Assembly (NCBI RefSeq): GCF_954871325.1
Contig: NC_088775.1
Location: 22,917,561-22,981,560 of the forward strand
DNA length: 64,000 nt
Direction: 5' to 3'
From: Gordionus sp. m RMFG-2023
Lineage: Eukaryota; Nematomorpha; Gordioida; Chordodea; Parachordodidae
In this document: positions 1-12,471 of the stretch, in pieces
Numbering within the stretch: the first letter of the stretch is position 1
How the letters are laid out: the number at the start of each line of letters is the position of its first letter
The notes under the pieces: model-generated
Seen by the model: the letters and a program-made list of their open reading frames with translations, nothing else
What the model was told of the DNA's origin: nothing
The model's database searches: none
Program-made: the position numbers and the translations under genes

Positions 1-99
1 ACATCATATAAATTTTTAACTTTTTATTTATGATTTATCCTTTCTATATAATTTACTATTAACAATTAGTGTTGTTAATCGGCTCGAACAGAGCTCACC

Positions 100-500
100 C
101 AAATTTTGGGTCGTTTTTTTCGACTCCAACTCAAAGTTTTGGTCGTTTTTTACGACTTCGACCAGAGTTCAAGCCGAAAAAAACGACTTCGACCCAAAAT
201 ATGGGTCGTTTTTTTCGACTCCGACCCAAGTCCAAGCCGAAAAAACGACCTCGACCCAAAATATGGGTCGTTTTTTACGACTCCGACTCAAAATTTGGGT
301 CGTATTTTTCGACTCAAACTTGAAATTTGGGTCGTATTTTTCGACTTAAACTTGAAGTTTGGGTCATATTTTTCGACTCAAACTTGAAGTTTGGGTCGTA
401 TTTTTCGACTAAAACTTGAAGTTTGGGTCGTATTTTTTGACTCAAACTTGAAGTTTGGGTCGTTTTTCTGACTCAGACTCAAACATCGGGTCGTTTTATT
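100..500 (+). repeat. Left subterminal 32-bp repeat cluster (GGGTCG...CGACTC)
   Basis: Units built on gggtcgtatttttcgactc followed by aaacttgaagttt recur every 32 bp (for example the cgtattt core at 301, 333, 365, 397). Each unit has GGGTCG and CGACCC/CGACTC half-sites, so units are locally self-complementary. Clustered subterminal motifs are usual transposase-binding regions in hAT elements; that role is inferred here. Short open frames rich in GRFFRLRP come from this repetition and are not genes. Confidence 0.8.
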
Positions 501-719
501 CAATCCGACCCAAAATATGAATCTTTTTTTTTAAAGACGACTTAAAGTTAGGGTTGCTTTTTTTCACCCCTAACCGAATTATCTAGATCATTTTTTTCGA
601 CCAAAAGTCAAATAACATTTAGTATATATTAATATTATAGGCGGGAAAGTTATTTAAAGCTTCTTTAAATTATAATGCTCTGATTAACTATTCATCATAG
701 TTATATTTTAAAATTTTTA

Positions 720-2817
720 AGTGATGTACCATAGAAAAGTGCCATTTGTCATAATAATTATTTTTGAACTTTTTTAAATGAAATAGATAAAAATATATAT
801 TGTAGACATGTTAAATCAAAATTTCAGTGATGATGTACCATAGATAAGTGGTAATTGTCATAATCGCTATTTTTGAACTTTTTTGAGTTTTTTTAAAGCA
901 AATTGCTAAAAATATATATTCTAAACATGTTAAATTAAAAATTCAGTGAGGATGTATCATAGATAAGTGACAATTGTCATAATCGCTATTTTTTAACTTT
1001 TTCAAATTTTTTTAAAGGAAATATCTAAAAATATATATTCTAAACATGTTAAATTAAAAATTCAGTGAGGATGTATCATAGATAGGTGACAATTGTCATA
1101 TACGCTATTTTTGAACTTTTTCAAATTTTTTTAAAGGAAATAGCTAAAAATATATATTCTAAACATGTTAAATTAAAAATTCAGTGAGGATGTATCATAG
1201 ATAGGTGACAATTGTCATAATCGCTATTTTTGAACTTTTTTAAATTTTTTTAAAGGAAATATCTAAAAATATATATTCTAAACATGTTAAATTAAAAATT
1301 CAGTGAGGATGTATCATAGATAGGTGACAATTGTCATAATCAATATTTTTGAACTTTTTTCAATTTTTTTAAAGCAAATAGCTAAAAATATATATTCTAA
1401 ACATGTTAAATTAAAAATTCAGTGAGGATGTATCATATATAGGTGACAATTGTCACAATCGCTATTTTTGAACTTTTTCAAATTTTTTTAAAGGAAATAT
1501 CTAAAAATATATATTCTAAACATGTTAAATTTAAAATTCAGTGAGGATGTATCATATATAGGTGACAATTGTCATAATCGCTATTTTTGAAATTTTTTTA
1601 AAGGAAATATCTAAAAATATATATTCTAAACATGTTAAATTAAAAATTCAGTGATAATGTATCATAGATAGGTGACAATTGTCAAAATCGCTATTTTTGA
1701 ACTTTTTCAAATTTTTTTAAAGGAAATAGCTAAAAATATATATTCTAAACATGTTAAATTAAAATTTCAGTGAGGATGTATCATAGATAGGTGACAATTG
1801 TCATAATCGCTATTTTTGAACTTTTTTAAAGGAAATATCTAAAAATATATATTCTAAACATGTTAAATTAAAAATTCAGTGAGGATGTATCATAGATAGG
1901 TGACAATTGTCATAATCGCTATTTTTGAACTTTTTCAAATTTTTTTAAAGGAAATAGCTAAAAATATATATTGTAAAGATGTTAAAATAAAATTTCAGTG
2001 AAGATGTACCATAGAAAAGTGACAATTGTCATAATCGCTATTTTTGAACTTTTTCAAATTTTTTTAAAGGAAATAGCTAAAAATATATATTCTAAACATG
2101 TTAAATTAAAATTTCAGTGAGGATGTATCATAGATAGGTGACAATTGTCATAATCGCTATTTTTAAACTTTTTCAAATTTTTTTAAAGGAAATATCTAAA
2201 AATATATATTCTAAACATGTTAAATTAAAAATTCAGTGAGGATGTATCATAGATAGGTGACAATTGTCATAATCGCTATTTTTGAACTTTTTCAAATTTT
2301 TTTAAAGGAAATAGCTAAAAATATATATTGTAAAGATGTTAAAATAAAATTTCAGTGAAGATGTACCATAGAAAAGTGACAATTGTCATAATCGCTCTTT
2401 TTGAACTTTTTTCAATTATTTTAAAGGAAATAGGAAAAAATATATATTCTAAAAATGTTAAATTAAAAATTCAGTGAGGATGTATCATAGATATGTGACA
2501 ATTGTCATAATCGCTATTTTTGAACTTTTTCAAATTTTTTTAAAGGAAACATCTTAAAATATATATTCTAAACATATTAAATTTAAAATTCAGTGAGGAT
2601 GTATCATATATAGATGACAATTGTCATAATCACTATTTTTGAACTTTTTCAATTATTTTAAAGGAAATAGGAAAAAATATATATTCTAAAAATGTTAAAT
2701 TAAAAATTCAGTGAGGATGTATCATAGATATGTGACAATTGTCATAATCGCTATTTTTGAACTTTTTCAATTTTTTTAAAGGAGATAGCTAAAAATATAT
2801 ATTCTAAACATGTTAAA
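720..2817 (+). repeat. Tandem array, ~119-bp unit, about 18 copies (left arm)
   Basis: The segment attctaaacatgttaaatt recurs at intervals of about 119 bp (1037, 1156, 1275, 1394 and on). Each unit contains the perfect 12-bp palindrome TGACAATTGTCA, then an AT-rich stretch. A few units are shortened by internal deletions and the outermost are the most diverged, as expected if the array grew by unequal exchange in its middle. Confidence 0.9.
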
Positions 2818-3440
2818 GTCACCTATCTATGATACATCCTCACTGAATTTTTAATTTAACATGTTTAGAATATATATTTTTAGATATTTCCTTTAAAAAA
2901 ATTTGAAAAAGTTCAAAAATAGTGATTATGACAATTGTCACCTATATATGATACATCCTCACTGAATTTTAAATTTAACATGTTTAGAATATATATTTTA
3001 AGATGTTTCCTTTAAAAAAATTTAAAAAAGTTCAAAAATAGCGATTATGACAATTGTCACCTATATATGATACATCCTCACTGAATTTTTAATTTAACAT
3101 GTTTAGAATATATATTTTTTGCTATTTCCTTTAAAAAAATTGAAAAAAGTTCAAAAATAGCGATTATGACAATTGTCACCTATCTATGATACATCCTCAC
3201 TGAATTTTTAATTTAACATGTTTAGAATATATATTTTTAGCAATTTGCTTTAAAAAAACTCAAAAAAGTTCAAAAATAGCGATTATGACAATTACCACTT
3301 ATCTATGGTACATCATCACTGAAATTTTGATTTAACATGTCTACAATATATATTTTTCTATTTCATTTAAAAAAGTTCAAAAATAATTATCATGACAAAT
3401 GGCACTTTTCTATGGTACATCACTTAAAAATTTTAAAATA
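2818..3440 (-). repeat. Same ~119-bp array in inverted orientation, about 5 copies (right arm)
   Basis: At about 2817 the orientation flips abruptly: the sequence after aaacatgttaaa continues as gtcacctatctatgatac, the reverse complement of the left units. Five units follow before the unique arm sequence at about 3440. The junction has almost no spacer, so the two arrays form an almost perfect hairpin. Confidence 0.88.
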
Positions 3441-3576
3441 TAACTATGATGAATAGTTAATCAGAGCATTATAATTTAAAGAAGCTTTAAGTAACTTTCC
3501 CGCCTATAATATTAATATATACTAAATGTTATTTGATTTTTGGTCGAAAAAAATGATCTAGATATTGGGTTAGGGG

Positions 3577-3799
3577 TAGTGTTGTTAAACGGCTCGTTTT
3601 GAGCCGATTTTTAAAAACGGCTAACTCAATATTTTAGCCAGAAAAAAATTATTTAAGACTCGAGATTTCGCTAAGAGATGTCCAAACCTTTGTTCCTTCT
3701 ACAAACAAAATCTTCAGGCTTGCGTAATACTATCCTGGATGAAATACTGAGTTAGCCGTTTTTAAAAATAGGCTCAAAACGAGCCATTTAACAACACTA
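3577..3799. mobile_element. 223-bp hAT MITE inserted in the right arm
   Basis: The ends are inverted repeats starting TAGTGTTGTTAAACGGCTCG. They are flanked by an exact 8-bp duplication gttagggg at 3569-3576 and 3800-3807. The corresponding place in the left arm (about 570-585) carries a single uninterrupted copy of the site, so the empty site is present in the same element. The 8-bp duplication and ends fit the hAT superfamily. The element has no coding capacity. Its termini resemble those of the enclosing fold-back element, so the same transposase may have moved both (inference). Confidence 0.93.
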
Positions 3800-3879
3800 G
3801 TTAGGGGTGAAAAAAAGCAACCCTAACTTTAAGTCGTCTTTAAAAAGAAAGATCCATATTTTGGGTCGGATTGAATAAA

Positions 3880-4315
3880 ACGACCCGATGTTTGAGTCTG
3901 AGTCAGAAAAACGACCCAAACTTTGAGTTGGAGTCGAAAAATACGACCCAAACTTCAAGTTTTAGTCGAAAAATACGACCCAAACTTCAAGTTTTAGCCG
4001 AAAAATACGACCCAAACTTCAAGTTTGAGTCGAAAAATATGACCCAAACTTCAAGTTTAAGTCGAAAAATACGACCCAAATTTCAAGTTTGAGTCGAAAA
4101 ATACGACCCAAATTTTGAGTCGGAGTCGTAAAAAACGACCCATATTTTGGGTCGAGGTCGTTTTTTTCGGCTTGGACTTGGGTCGGAGTCGAAAAAAACG
4201 ACCCATATTTTGGGTCGAAGTCGTTTTTTTCGGCTTGAACTCGGGTCGAAGTCGAAAAAAACGACCCAAACATTGAGTCGGAGTCGAATAAAACGACCCG
4301 AGGTTTGGGTCGGGG
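3880..4315 (-). repeat. Right subterminal 32-bp repeat cluster
   Basis: This is the inverted counterpart of the left cluster, with acgacccaaacttcaagttt and gtcgaaaaat repeating every 32 bp and closing at the right terminus at 4344. Overlapping open frames on both strands are repeat artefacts. Confidence 0.85.
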
Positions 4316-4344
4316 TCGCGACTCGCGGCGTTTTAACAACACTA

Positions 4345-5043
4345 ATAAATAAAGTCAATGTACCTTTTTGTGAATCCGATACTGTAAATACTAATTTTAA
4401 TTTCTGAGGTAATTGAATATATTTCTCGATATTATTTATACATCCATTTTCTTGACCATATTAGTAATTTTGTTTTCTAAAATTAAAACTAAATTATTTA
4501 TATATAGTTAGATTGCTAACTTTGAATTATAGTGGGATTAATTCTTCTCTCAAGAAGAAGTTTGATATTGTTTGACACCGTTTTAATTTCCATTATTATG
4601 ATTAAAAATAAAAATATGTTTACACTTTTGTATTTCCCGCACTTTAATGGACCAATCACAGAATTGGACGAAACTTTACGATAAAGTGTCCAAACGATCA
4701 TAGGCACGGAAATCAAAATTTTGCATGAATAATTTTTAAATTTTTTTTTAGGAATATAACCTAAGTTAAATATTTTAAAAAAATGAATATTTTTGAAAAC
4801 TAAATATATTTTAAAAAAATAAATAATATAGCATAATATTTCCCCGAAAAAATTCCTTCGGAGACTATTTGCACAAATTTAGTTTATAACTAATAAAATT
4901 TTGTCATGTCTTTTTCATTTTTCAAGTGAAAATGATCATCCATAAATATGATTAGTATGTGAATAGATGATTCTTAATTACAACAAAAATGAAGGAGAAT
5001 AATATTTTGGGCTGGGGGAGGAAGGAGGGAGGGTAAAATTAAG
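4345..5043. other. No gene seen
   Basis: AT-rich sequence between two elements. No coding frame with recognisable protein similarity, no repeats and no RNA gene were seen. Confidence 0.6.
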
Positions 5044-6968
5044 GGCGGTGGCGTCACTAGGGAGGTCGCGCAGGGGCTCGAGCCCCCTGTAAAAATTGAA
5101 TAGCCCCGTGAAGCAAAAAATTTTTTTTTTAATGGCTCCTTAATATCCCCTAATAAATTTTTTTGATTGCCCCAGATTTAATTTTATTTTTTAAAAATTA
5201 ATAAGGCTATCTAAATTTTTAAAATTAATACTATTTTAATTTTTAAATTATATTAATACATATAAATTATATTTTCGCTATGTCAGCTTTTCAATCAAAT
5301 TCTGTATTAAAAATTTAATATCAATATCACTAACTAAGTATATATTTAGCATTAACACTAGTTTAATTGACTTTTATTATTTAAATTATTATATATCCAT
5401 AATTAAATAAATATAATAGTTTATTAATTGAAAATTAACAAATTTAATATTGTAATTAACCGAGTTCAAAATCACTAATCAACTATATTATTCATTTTTA
5501 AATTTAATTACTCCTAAAAATTTTTCAAGGACCAAATAATTATAAGAGATTTCTTTATACAAAGTAAGTAGACATATAGTTTATAATCCTCTATTATATA
5601 TAATTATTAATAAAATATTATGTAAATTGCAACTTTTACAGGCATATTTGACAGTTATAGAATAAATAACAGTTAATATTTTAATAAATTTTACTAATAA
5701 ATGCTTTGAAAATAAAGATAAGTAAGATTTACATTCAATTCTTTCACGCCATATATTTATTTATAATTATATATTATTAAAAATTAAACATCTTATGGAT
5801 GTTATCCATATTAAATATCTTTTTTTTCCTTCTCTTTTTATTGTGTGTTTTTAGGAAAGTTCTACTTCTTTGAAAAACAGTTTTGAATTAAAATTTTTAA
5901 TACGTTAATATTTTGATATTATTACAAACTACAATTATTTTAAGACTTAATATACCAACTAGAGGTGGTGCGACAATAATATATAAAATCTTAATTGCTT
6001 TCATCATTGATCCTTATTTTATAGTTTCAAAATGTTTCATTTCTAACATAGGTATAACTCAAGGCTTCAATATATTTGCATAATTATTTCTTCTAAAGAT
6101 TTTTAGTGTTTTTGTTTTATCATTTTTTATAACATAATAAATTCTGATATGAGCTTACATCGTGAGTGGCATGGCTATGATTGCAAATTAATCAACATCT
6201 ATTATTTGTGTGGCAATGTAATTTAAGATTATTACTCCTGCTGCTGAGAGCATATGATTGCATAGTTTTAATGAACAATAACTGTCTAGTCGTTTAAATA
6301 GCAATAAAAATGGAAGATAATCTTTTAGGAATTTAATATCTCACAGTAATTTTCTCGATTACTTAAACTTCCATCATGTCATCTAAGTGGAAGCTCTAAC
6401 CACCATATAGTTTTATGATTTGAATTGTTTGTTTATATTCTCTTCTTCAAGAATTGTTGATTTGGTTAGGCCTATAAAATTTTCCTTATTAGTCCATTCT
6501 ATTAAACATTGTCTAAAATGGTAACAGAGAATTATATTAGTTTCATGAACTTATGTCAATGTAAGTTGCTAAGAATTATATTATATTATGTGGTTTTTTA
6601 AAATCATTATTAATTGAGACATATGTATGAATCAAATAACCTGTTTTTTGCTTGTAATTCTTTAGACGCAAAATTTTTTATATCAGTAATCGAAAATATT
6701 TTATACTGTAATAAATAGATTTTGTATTAAAAAATATTATTTTTAGAAATGTCTTGCATTGTTTTAATTATTTATATGCTAGTTTATTATTATTTTGTAT
6801 GCATAATAGAATAAATGACAAAGTATGAAATTCAGATCAGAGTTAGCAAATTTTAAAAATATTAATATAAAACCCGGCCGAAGGTAGGGCAAAAGAAGGG
6901 GGCCTACCCCCATAATTTTTTTTTTAGTTGAGCTCCTTGAGATTCTAAAGGCTAGCGACGCCCCTCTG
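5044..6968. mobile_element. Degenerate non-autonomous hAT-like element
   Basis: The left end ggcggtggcgtcactag and the right end, read in reverse as CAGAGGGGCGTCGCTAG, are imperfect inverted repeats of the common hAT type CAGNGGCGTCRCTAG. Just inside both ends lie GC-rich tracts (ggggctcgagcccc on the left, gggggcctaccccc on the right), unlike the AT-rich interior. Flanking 8-mers do not match, so the duplication has decayed or the ends are slightly misplaced. The interior has no long frame. A short minus-strand frame around 6190-6300 could be a transposase C-terminal relic, but this is very weak. Confidence 0.55.
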
Positions 6969-7352
6969 CTATGGCATTTTATTTTGGATCTAGAAGAGCC
7001 TATTTACTTAGTTTTTGGATATATATCAGAGAAACATATATTTCTGAAAAGGATACATTATTAGATTTAATAATACTGCCAATTTTTTTTGGAATATATC
7101 AAAAAATTATTTATTACACAACAATTTCTGCAATATTTTTTAAAATAATAGATTTAGCTGAACTCAGGAGAATCGCGAATATTATTATATTACAACTTAG
7201 AAAACCAAAGATAATATTGACCAGGAGGAATTTCTCGAGATTTATGTAGTTGAAGGTTAAAACGAAGTAACATGATTTTGGAATTCATAAACCTCGACTT
7301 TCATGATAAAAAATATTTCCAATATAAACGTGGACTCAATTGATGATTATTA

Positions 7353-7969
7353 TGAAGAGAAAACGAGAAATATATTTTTTATTATTAAAAAATGTTCATC
7401 CATTTACTATATATATATTTTTACAAAAAATAATATTTAACTAAAATAAAAATATAATCTTAAAATAAACTAAACTATAAGTTACGACTAAAATAAAGGT
7501 TACCATATGAAAACTAAAATAAAGGTTACAAATTGTAAAACTAAAATTATATTATTCAGAAATGTTACAATTTGTAAAACTAAAATTATATTATTCAACA
7601 TTCTCCTTCTTCTAAAGAAGCCTTCACATAAGTTTAATTGTATTGTCATAGTTAGTTTGTTGTCCAAATGTTTTAACATTTTGACCATCAAGTTGTTTCA
7701 TAAGTCATAGTAATCGTTGGCTTGTCCCAATCGTTGGTTTGTTTAAATCGTAAGCTTGATATCCTTATCGTAAGTTGTCCTTATAAATCCTGAATTTGTC
7801 ATATAGCTTGCTTGTAATGCTCAGTCGTTATTATTATCAATTTTCAAAATTGTTATTATCATCAGTAAGTTGCGAATAATGAGAAATAATAGTTCATCAA
7901 GTTGGATATAAGAATTAATGAAGAATGATAAATCAAAAAGATTGTTATATAATATTTTCAGCGTTTTCA
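7353..7969 (-). repeat. Gypsy 3' LTR (complete copy)
   Basis: It starts with TG and ends with CA on the plus strand. The minus-strand purine tract AAAAGGCAAAAAA lies immediately inside at about 7970-7985, as expected for plus-strand priming. The outer part is shared with 12472-12719. The outer portion contains a short internal duplication around the motif aactaaaattatattattca. Confidence 0.8.
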
Positions 7970-8041
7970 TTTTTTGCCTTTTAGTGTAAGCGTTTTAATA
8001 TTTAATTTACTTCATTTTAATATTTATTTTATTTTTATATT

Positions 8042-9141
8042 TTAAGTTATGTAGTCTTTTAAATAAACAGGTTTTTGTTTAATTCGCATTGGTCTAGAAA
8101 TCGGTGTTATATCATTTTTATCAGTAATTTTTATATTTTTGTCCACACTGTTTTCCTTAAAAAAATCCTTAGAGTCATAATTAATAAGTGTGTTAAAACA
8201 GTTTCTAAATCTTAATTGATCTAAATGTCTCCATAAAATACCTTTATCTGTCTTAACTTGGAACATCATGTCACTTTCTTTGTGTGTGACCATGCCTTTG
8301 CACCATTTTTCATCACCTTGTACTTTGTACCAAACAAAATCTCATACGTTAAAGGTTCTATTTCGTGGTAAAGTAACGTTTATCTTGTTCTCCTTTTCCT
8401 CCAACGATAAGTCCCATTTAATTCTAATATCTCGATTGAACATTCTCTGAGATGGTGTAACTCCTGTAGTATCATTACGCATATTTCTGTAATTAAACAA
8501 AAATTTGTCAAGTGCGATGTCTAAGGCAATTTTAATTTCATATGTGTTTTGAACGTTCTTACCATGCGTTCTACCTGGCCATTGGATTGCTGGTGATAAG
8601 CAGATGTAAGCACATGTTTGATACCATAATTATTGCAAAATTTTTCAAAATCATTACTTGTAAAGTTAGTGCCGTTATCCGTAACTATAGTTTCAGGTAT
8701 TCCATGTAGCGAAATAGTTTTAAAAAATTATTTTAAAGTAACATCAGTCGTAATATTTTTAACAGGAATAATAATTGGAAATTGGCTGTAGGCATCGACT
8801 ATTATCAACCAATTTCTTGTGAAGAACGGACCCGCATAATCTATGTGTATCCTTTCAAACGGTTTGGTTACCCATGGTATTTGAATCTTTTTAGAATTAT
8901 CATGATATATGTTACAATCGTCACAACTTTTCACTTCCATTTCTATGTCATTATTTATACCAGACCACCACATGTAATCTTTGGCTAAGGATTTGATTTT
9001 TCCTGCTCCCAAGTGACCTTCATGTAATGACTGTAGTACATTTTTTTTCATAGAAGACGGAATTATGATTCTGTTGCTCTTGTAAAGACAATCCTTAATA
9101 ATACTTAATTCTAATTCAATGTTTTTATAAATATTGTTCAT
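8042..9141 (-). pseudogene. Gypsy fossil: integrase region
   Basis: The minus-strand frame at 8728-9141 shows the integrase zinc-binding module (LHEGHLGAGKIK followed by SCDDCN) and the beginning of the catalytic core (HIDYAGPF). The 8042-8293 frame looks like the integrase C-terminal tail. The region follows RNase H, as in Gypsy elements. It is part of a broken element. Confidence 0.88.
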
Positions 9142-9167
9142 TATAGACCTGTTGTTCTTAATATCAT

Positions 9168-9719
9168 TTATGACTGTTTTAATTCAATATCTTTCAAAGT
9201 TTTATCACGAATTTGATTAAAATTAATAGGTAAATCCCCATATTCATTTATTATAGTGATATTTTCAACAGCTTCACCATGACATTCTTGTGGTAATCTC
9301 GAGAGACAATCAGGAACAACATTATATTTACCTGTTTTATACTTTATATTAAAATCATATCCTCCTAATGTTATATTCCACTTCTGGAGTCTTAAGGACA
9401 TGATACTATTATCCTTAAGACCCTTGGTAAAGACGTGAACTAGAGGTTTATGGTCAGTAATAATTGTAAATTTTGTGCCGATTAAATATTCCTGGAACCT
9501 CTTTATAGCGAACATAATAGCGAGAGCCTCACGCTCAATATTGATATAGTTCATTTCGGATTTTAATAAAGTTCTCGACGCGAAAGCTATTGGTTTTTCT
9601 TTGCCGACTTTTTCAGTATGAAATAATACAGCTCCTAAACCACATTTAGATGCGTCAGTGGCTATTCTTATAGGTAAATCAGGATTAAAATATATCAAGG
9701 CAGGAGGAAGACTAATCAA
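9168..9719 (-). pseudogene. Gypsy fossil: RNase H region
   Basis: Characteristic Gypsy RNase H motifs are readable: IATDASKCGLGAVL, EREALAIMFAIKRF and ITDHKPLVHVF. It sits between reverse transcriptase and integrase on the minus strand, the canonical position. Confidence 0.92.
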
Positions 9720-9751
9720 CTTCTTAAGATCATTAAAAATAGTAGAGTGTT

Positions 9752-10741
9752 CTAAGTTCCAAGTCCATTTTTCTTTGTTGACGATTTTATATAGAGGATC
9801 GCTATTTCTGCAAAACTGTTCAAAAATTTTCTATAGTAGCCAGCCATTCCCAGGAATGTTGATAATTCAGCAGCTGATTTTGGTTCTGGCATATTAATTA
9901 TTGCTTCAATTTTGTCGTGATTAGCATGAATCCCCTTGGTGTCAGTATCATGACCCAAGAACCTCACTTTGTTTATGAAGAACACACTTTTGTTGAAGTT
10001 AGGTATTAGCCCAAACGATGATATTCTATCAAACACTTTTTTTTATGTTATTAAGGTGAGCTTCATCGTTTTTCCCAGTTATAAGTACAACAATATAAAA
10101 TATGACGTCATCCATGTCACCGAAGATTTGATTCATGATCTGTTGGAAGATTGCAGATGAGGTCTTAGCCCAAAAGGAAGTCTAGTAAATTGGTAATATC
10201 CCTTGTGCGTAGATATAGTTAAAATATCTTTGCAACTTTTATCAATTGGGACCTGTGAGAAAGCATTTTTAAAGTAAATTTTCGTAAATTTCTTTCCTTC
10301 TGAAAGTTTAGCCATTAGATCATTGATTCGTGGTAGAGGGTATCTGAAATCTTCTAGAGCTGGGTTTACAGTGTCCTTAAAATCAGCACAAATCCTAATG
10401 CTCCCATCTTGTAGACAGCGGTAACTTGCCCATCGGACATCATTCACCGGCTCAATAATTTTATCATGTATCCATTTTTTAAGTTCATTGCTTACAAGAT
10501 CAATTTTTGAATAAGGAATACGTCTAGGCGGTATAATTTTAGGTTGGGCATCTCTTTTTAAATGTAACTTGACACTTGCGTTGTTGATTGGCCCATTAGT
10601 CAATTTGGATTCACACTCTTTAATCAATTTTTTTATTTCATCTTCATAATTAGTGTCAACATTTGCTATAAATTTATTTAAAATATTTTTGAAAGCGTTG
10701 ATCCATGTACCTTCCAACAAGGCATTTTTTTCTTGATTCAA
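9752..10741 (-). pseudogene. Gypsy fossil: reverse transcriptase region
   Basis: Recognisable RT segments include RYPLPRINDLMAKLSEGKKF, YQFTRLPFGL and the thumb-side VRFLGHDTDTKGI and ELSTFLGMAGYYRKF. These are typical of Ty3/Gypsy pol. The region lies directly downstream of the protease on the minus strand. Confidence 0.92.
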
Positions 10742-10757
10742 CGACTACCGCTTGTAA

Positions 10758-11045
10758 TTATTTTGAGATACCTTCATAAGTCACTTTAACTTGAGTAATG
10801 CCGATGATCTTGATTAAATTTCCGTCATAAGCTGTAAGTTGTAACTCGGATTTCTTAACATCTATAATACCAAGTTTTTTAGCCAGACCATGAGTTATAA
10901 TAGTATGTTTGGAGCCTGTATCGACTTGCATACTCGTAACAATATCGTTCACTTTTATAGTAGTCATAAATGCATTATCTTTGTCATTAAGCATGTCCCC
11001 AGATAAGTTGTTAACATTGAAATTAATAATTTCTTCAATATTCAT
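10758..11045 (-). pseudogene. Gypsy fossil: aspartic protease region
   Basis: A DTGS active-site motif lies in the context SMQVDTGSKHTIIT. A downstream hydrophobic stretch follows, as in retroviral-type aspartic proteases. It precedes the RT region on the minus strand. Confidence 0.85.
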
Positions 11046-11981
11046 ATTGTAATCGTTGTTGTTGTATTGTATTTGTTTTCTATTATTGTTGTCGCTACCT
11101 CTATAATTATTTGAATTGTTGTTATAAGATTGGTAAATGTTACGATTTCCGTCACCATATTGGATCTGTTTTCTTTGATTATTATCATGCCATGTATTAT
11201 TTTTACCATAATTAGATTGATTATTATTGTTGTGGTGATAGTTGTTGTAGTTATAGTTATTTTAATTATCTTGGTATCTCGAATTATTATTACCGTAATT
11301 CCTTATCTAAAATTATTGTTATAATTCCTATCTCTATTCCTATTATTATCTCTATTATCATAATTATTTCTAAAATTATTATCAGGTCTAAAATAATTAT
11401 TATTGTCATTTCTATTTCTATTGTTAAGGTTTTTATCTTAATCAGACTTTTTATCATTATTCATATAACTTATATTATCAATATCTGATTTATCATTAAT
11501 ACTATCTAATCTAATTCCTAGCTCCAATATTTCATTTAAGGTTAAATTAATATTTTTACAAAATTTATATTTTATTTTGTCCATTTAAGGTAGACGTATA
11601 TAATTTTTCTTTTAATCTATTGTCGTCTGAAAAGTTACATTTTTTATGCAGTTTTGATACCCTTATGTACCATTGAATAAAATTCTCACTCGAATTTTGC
11701 TGTAATAGTTGAATTTGTTTATTAAAATATTTTTATTTTGTACAGGTAAAAGGTAAGTTAATTTCCTAATCACTATCTTAAGATCTTATATATCGGTATC
11801 AGAGCAAATTGATTTAATATTATCAAACATCATCAAATAAATTATTAAGTAAAGTATTTATTTTAATAGAGTCCGGTAATTTGCTGGTCGAAAAATAACT
11901 TAATATTCTGTCTAAGTAAATCTCAGTGAGTGGTCCAACCGATTTTGGAATTTTGTATATTAATTCTGGTTTAGTTTCCAT
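11046..11981 (-). pseudogene. Gypsy fossil: Gag/nucleocapsid region
   Basis: A Gag-like frame begins near 11981 with METKPELIYKIPKSV. The part next to the protease (about 11050-11460) encodes an Asn/Arg-rich low-complexity tract when read on the minus strand, as nucleocapsid tails often do. No clear CCHC zinc knuckle was recognised. Confidence 0.6.
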
Positions 11982-12032
11982 TATTTATTAATGATTTTTA
12001 TAATATTTCATGTAAGTAATAATAATGACACT

Positions 12033-12269
12033 TTATATTTTTATAAAAATACACCGGAGTCGAATAAACTCCGAATCGTTATAAACGTAAAATTTTCCAT
12101 TAAGTTGTTCAAAATATTTAATCATTTCCTTGAGACTAACAAATTCAAAAATAACATCATCACTGCCGGGTTCTCTTGAATAATGTATGTCACAATCGTA
12201 AGTCAATTCAAAAGGTATATCGTAAATTGATATATCCCAAGGTATATTAATAAGTTTAAAGGAAAACAT
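12033..12269 (-). pseudogene. Gypsy fossil: small reading frame upstream of Gag
   Basis: A 78-residue minus-strand frame lies between the partial 5' LTR and the Gag start. It contains NIPWDISIYDIPFELTYD and a mixed, non-repetitive composition. It belongs to the leader of the element. I do not recognise its family; it may be an alternative Gag N-terminus or an accessory frame. Confidence 0.35.
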
Positions 12270-12471
12270 AGTGAGAATAATTTTAAAATGATTTTTACCC
12301 TTTTTTTTTCTTTTATAGAATTTATTTGTTTCGTTTTTTTTTATTATTCATATTTTTATATATACCATCTCACCATAAAAATATATGGAAGAAAAAAAAA
12401 TTTTTTTTTTAAATTTAAAAAAAAATTGCATAGTGGCGAGTCTTTTTTGCCAACCTCACACCGAAGCAACA

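Larger units (their letters stand above)
67..4344. mobile_element. Giant fold-back (palindromic) element with hAT-like ends
   Basis: The left end reads TAGTGTTGTTAATCGGCTCG and the right end, reverse-complemented, reads TAGTGTTGTTAAAACGCCGC. Everything between is one long inverted repeat: the left-arm sequence at about 480-720 is found reversed at about 3420-3900. From outside in, each arm holds 32-bp GGGTCG/CGACCC repeats, a unique ~200-bp stretch and ~119-bp tandem units; the arms meet at about 2817. Termini of the TAGTGTTG type are typical of hAT elements. There is no coding capacity, so it would depend on a transposase elsewhere. No clean target-site duplication is visible (left flank ttaacaat, right flank ataaataa). 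The arms are unequal because the left holds about 18 tandem units and the right about 5. hAT assignment is inference from the ends. Confidence 0.75.

Noticed and set aside
69-387. Open frames rich in GRFFRLRP-type repeats (also at 3871-4358 on both strands)
   Set aside because: They follow exactly the 32-bp DNA repeat in several frames and both strands; a by-product of repeats whose length carries few stops.
6971-7249. 92-residue plus-strand frame
   Set aside because: No recognisable domain, composition expected from AT-rich DNA, and starts at the edge of a transposon remnant.
11130-11324. Ile/Val-rich plus-strand frame
   Set aside because: Shadow of the Asn-rich minus-strand Gag region of the Gypsy fossil.
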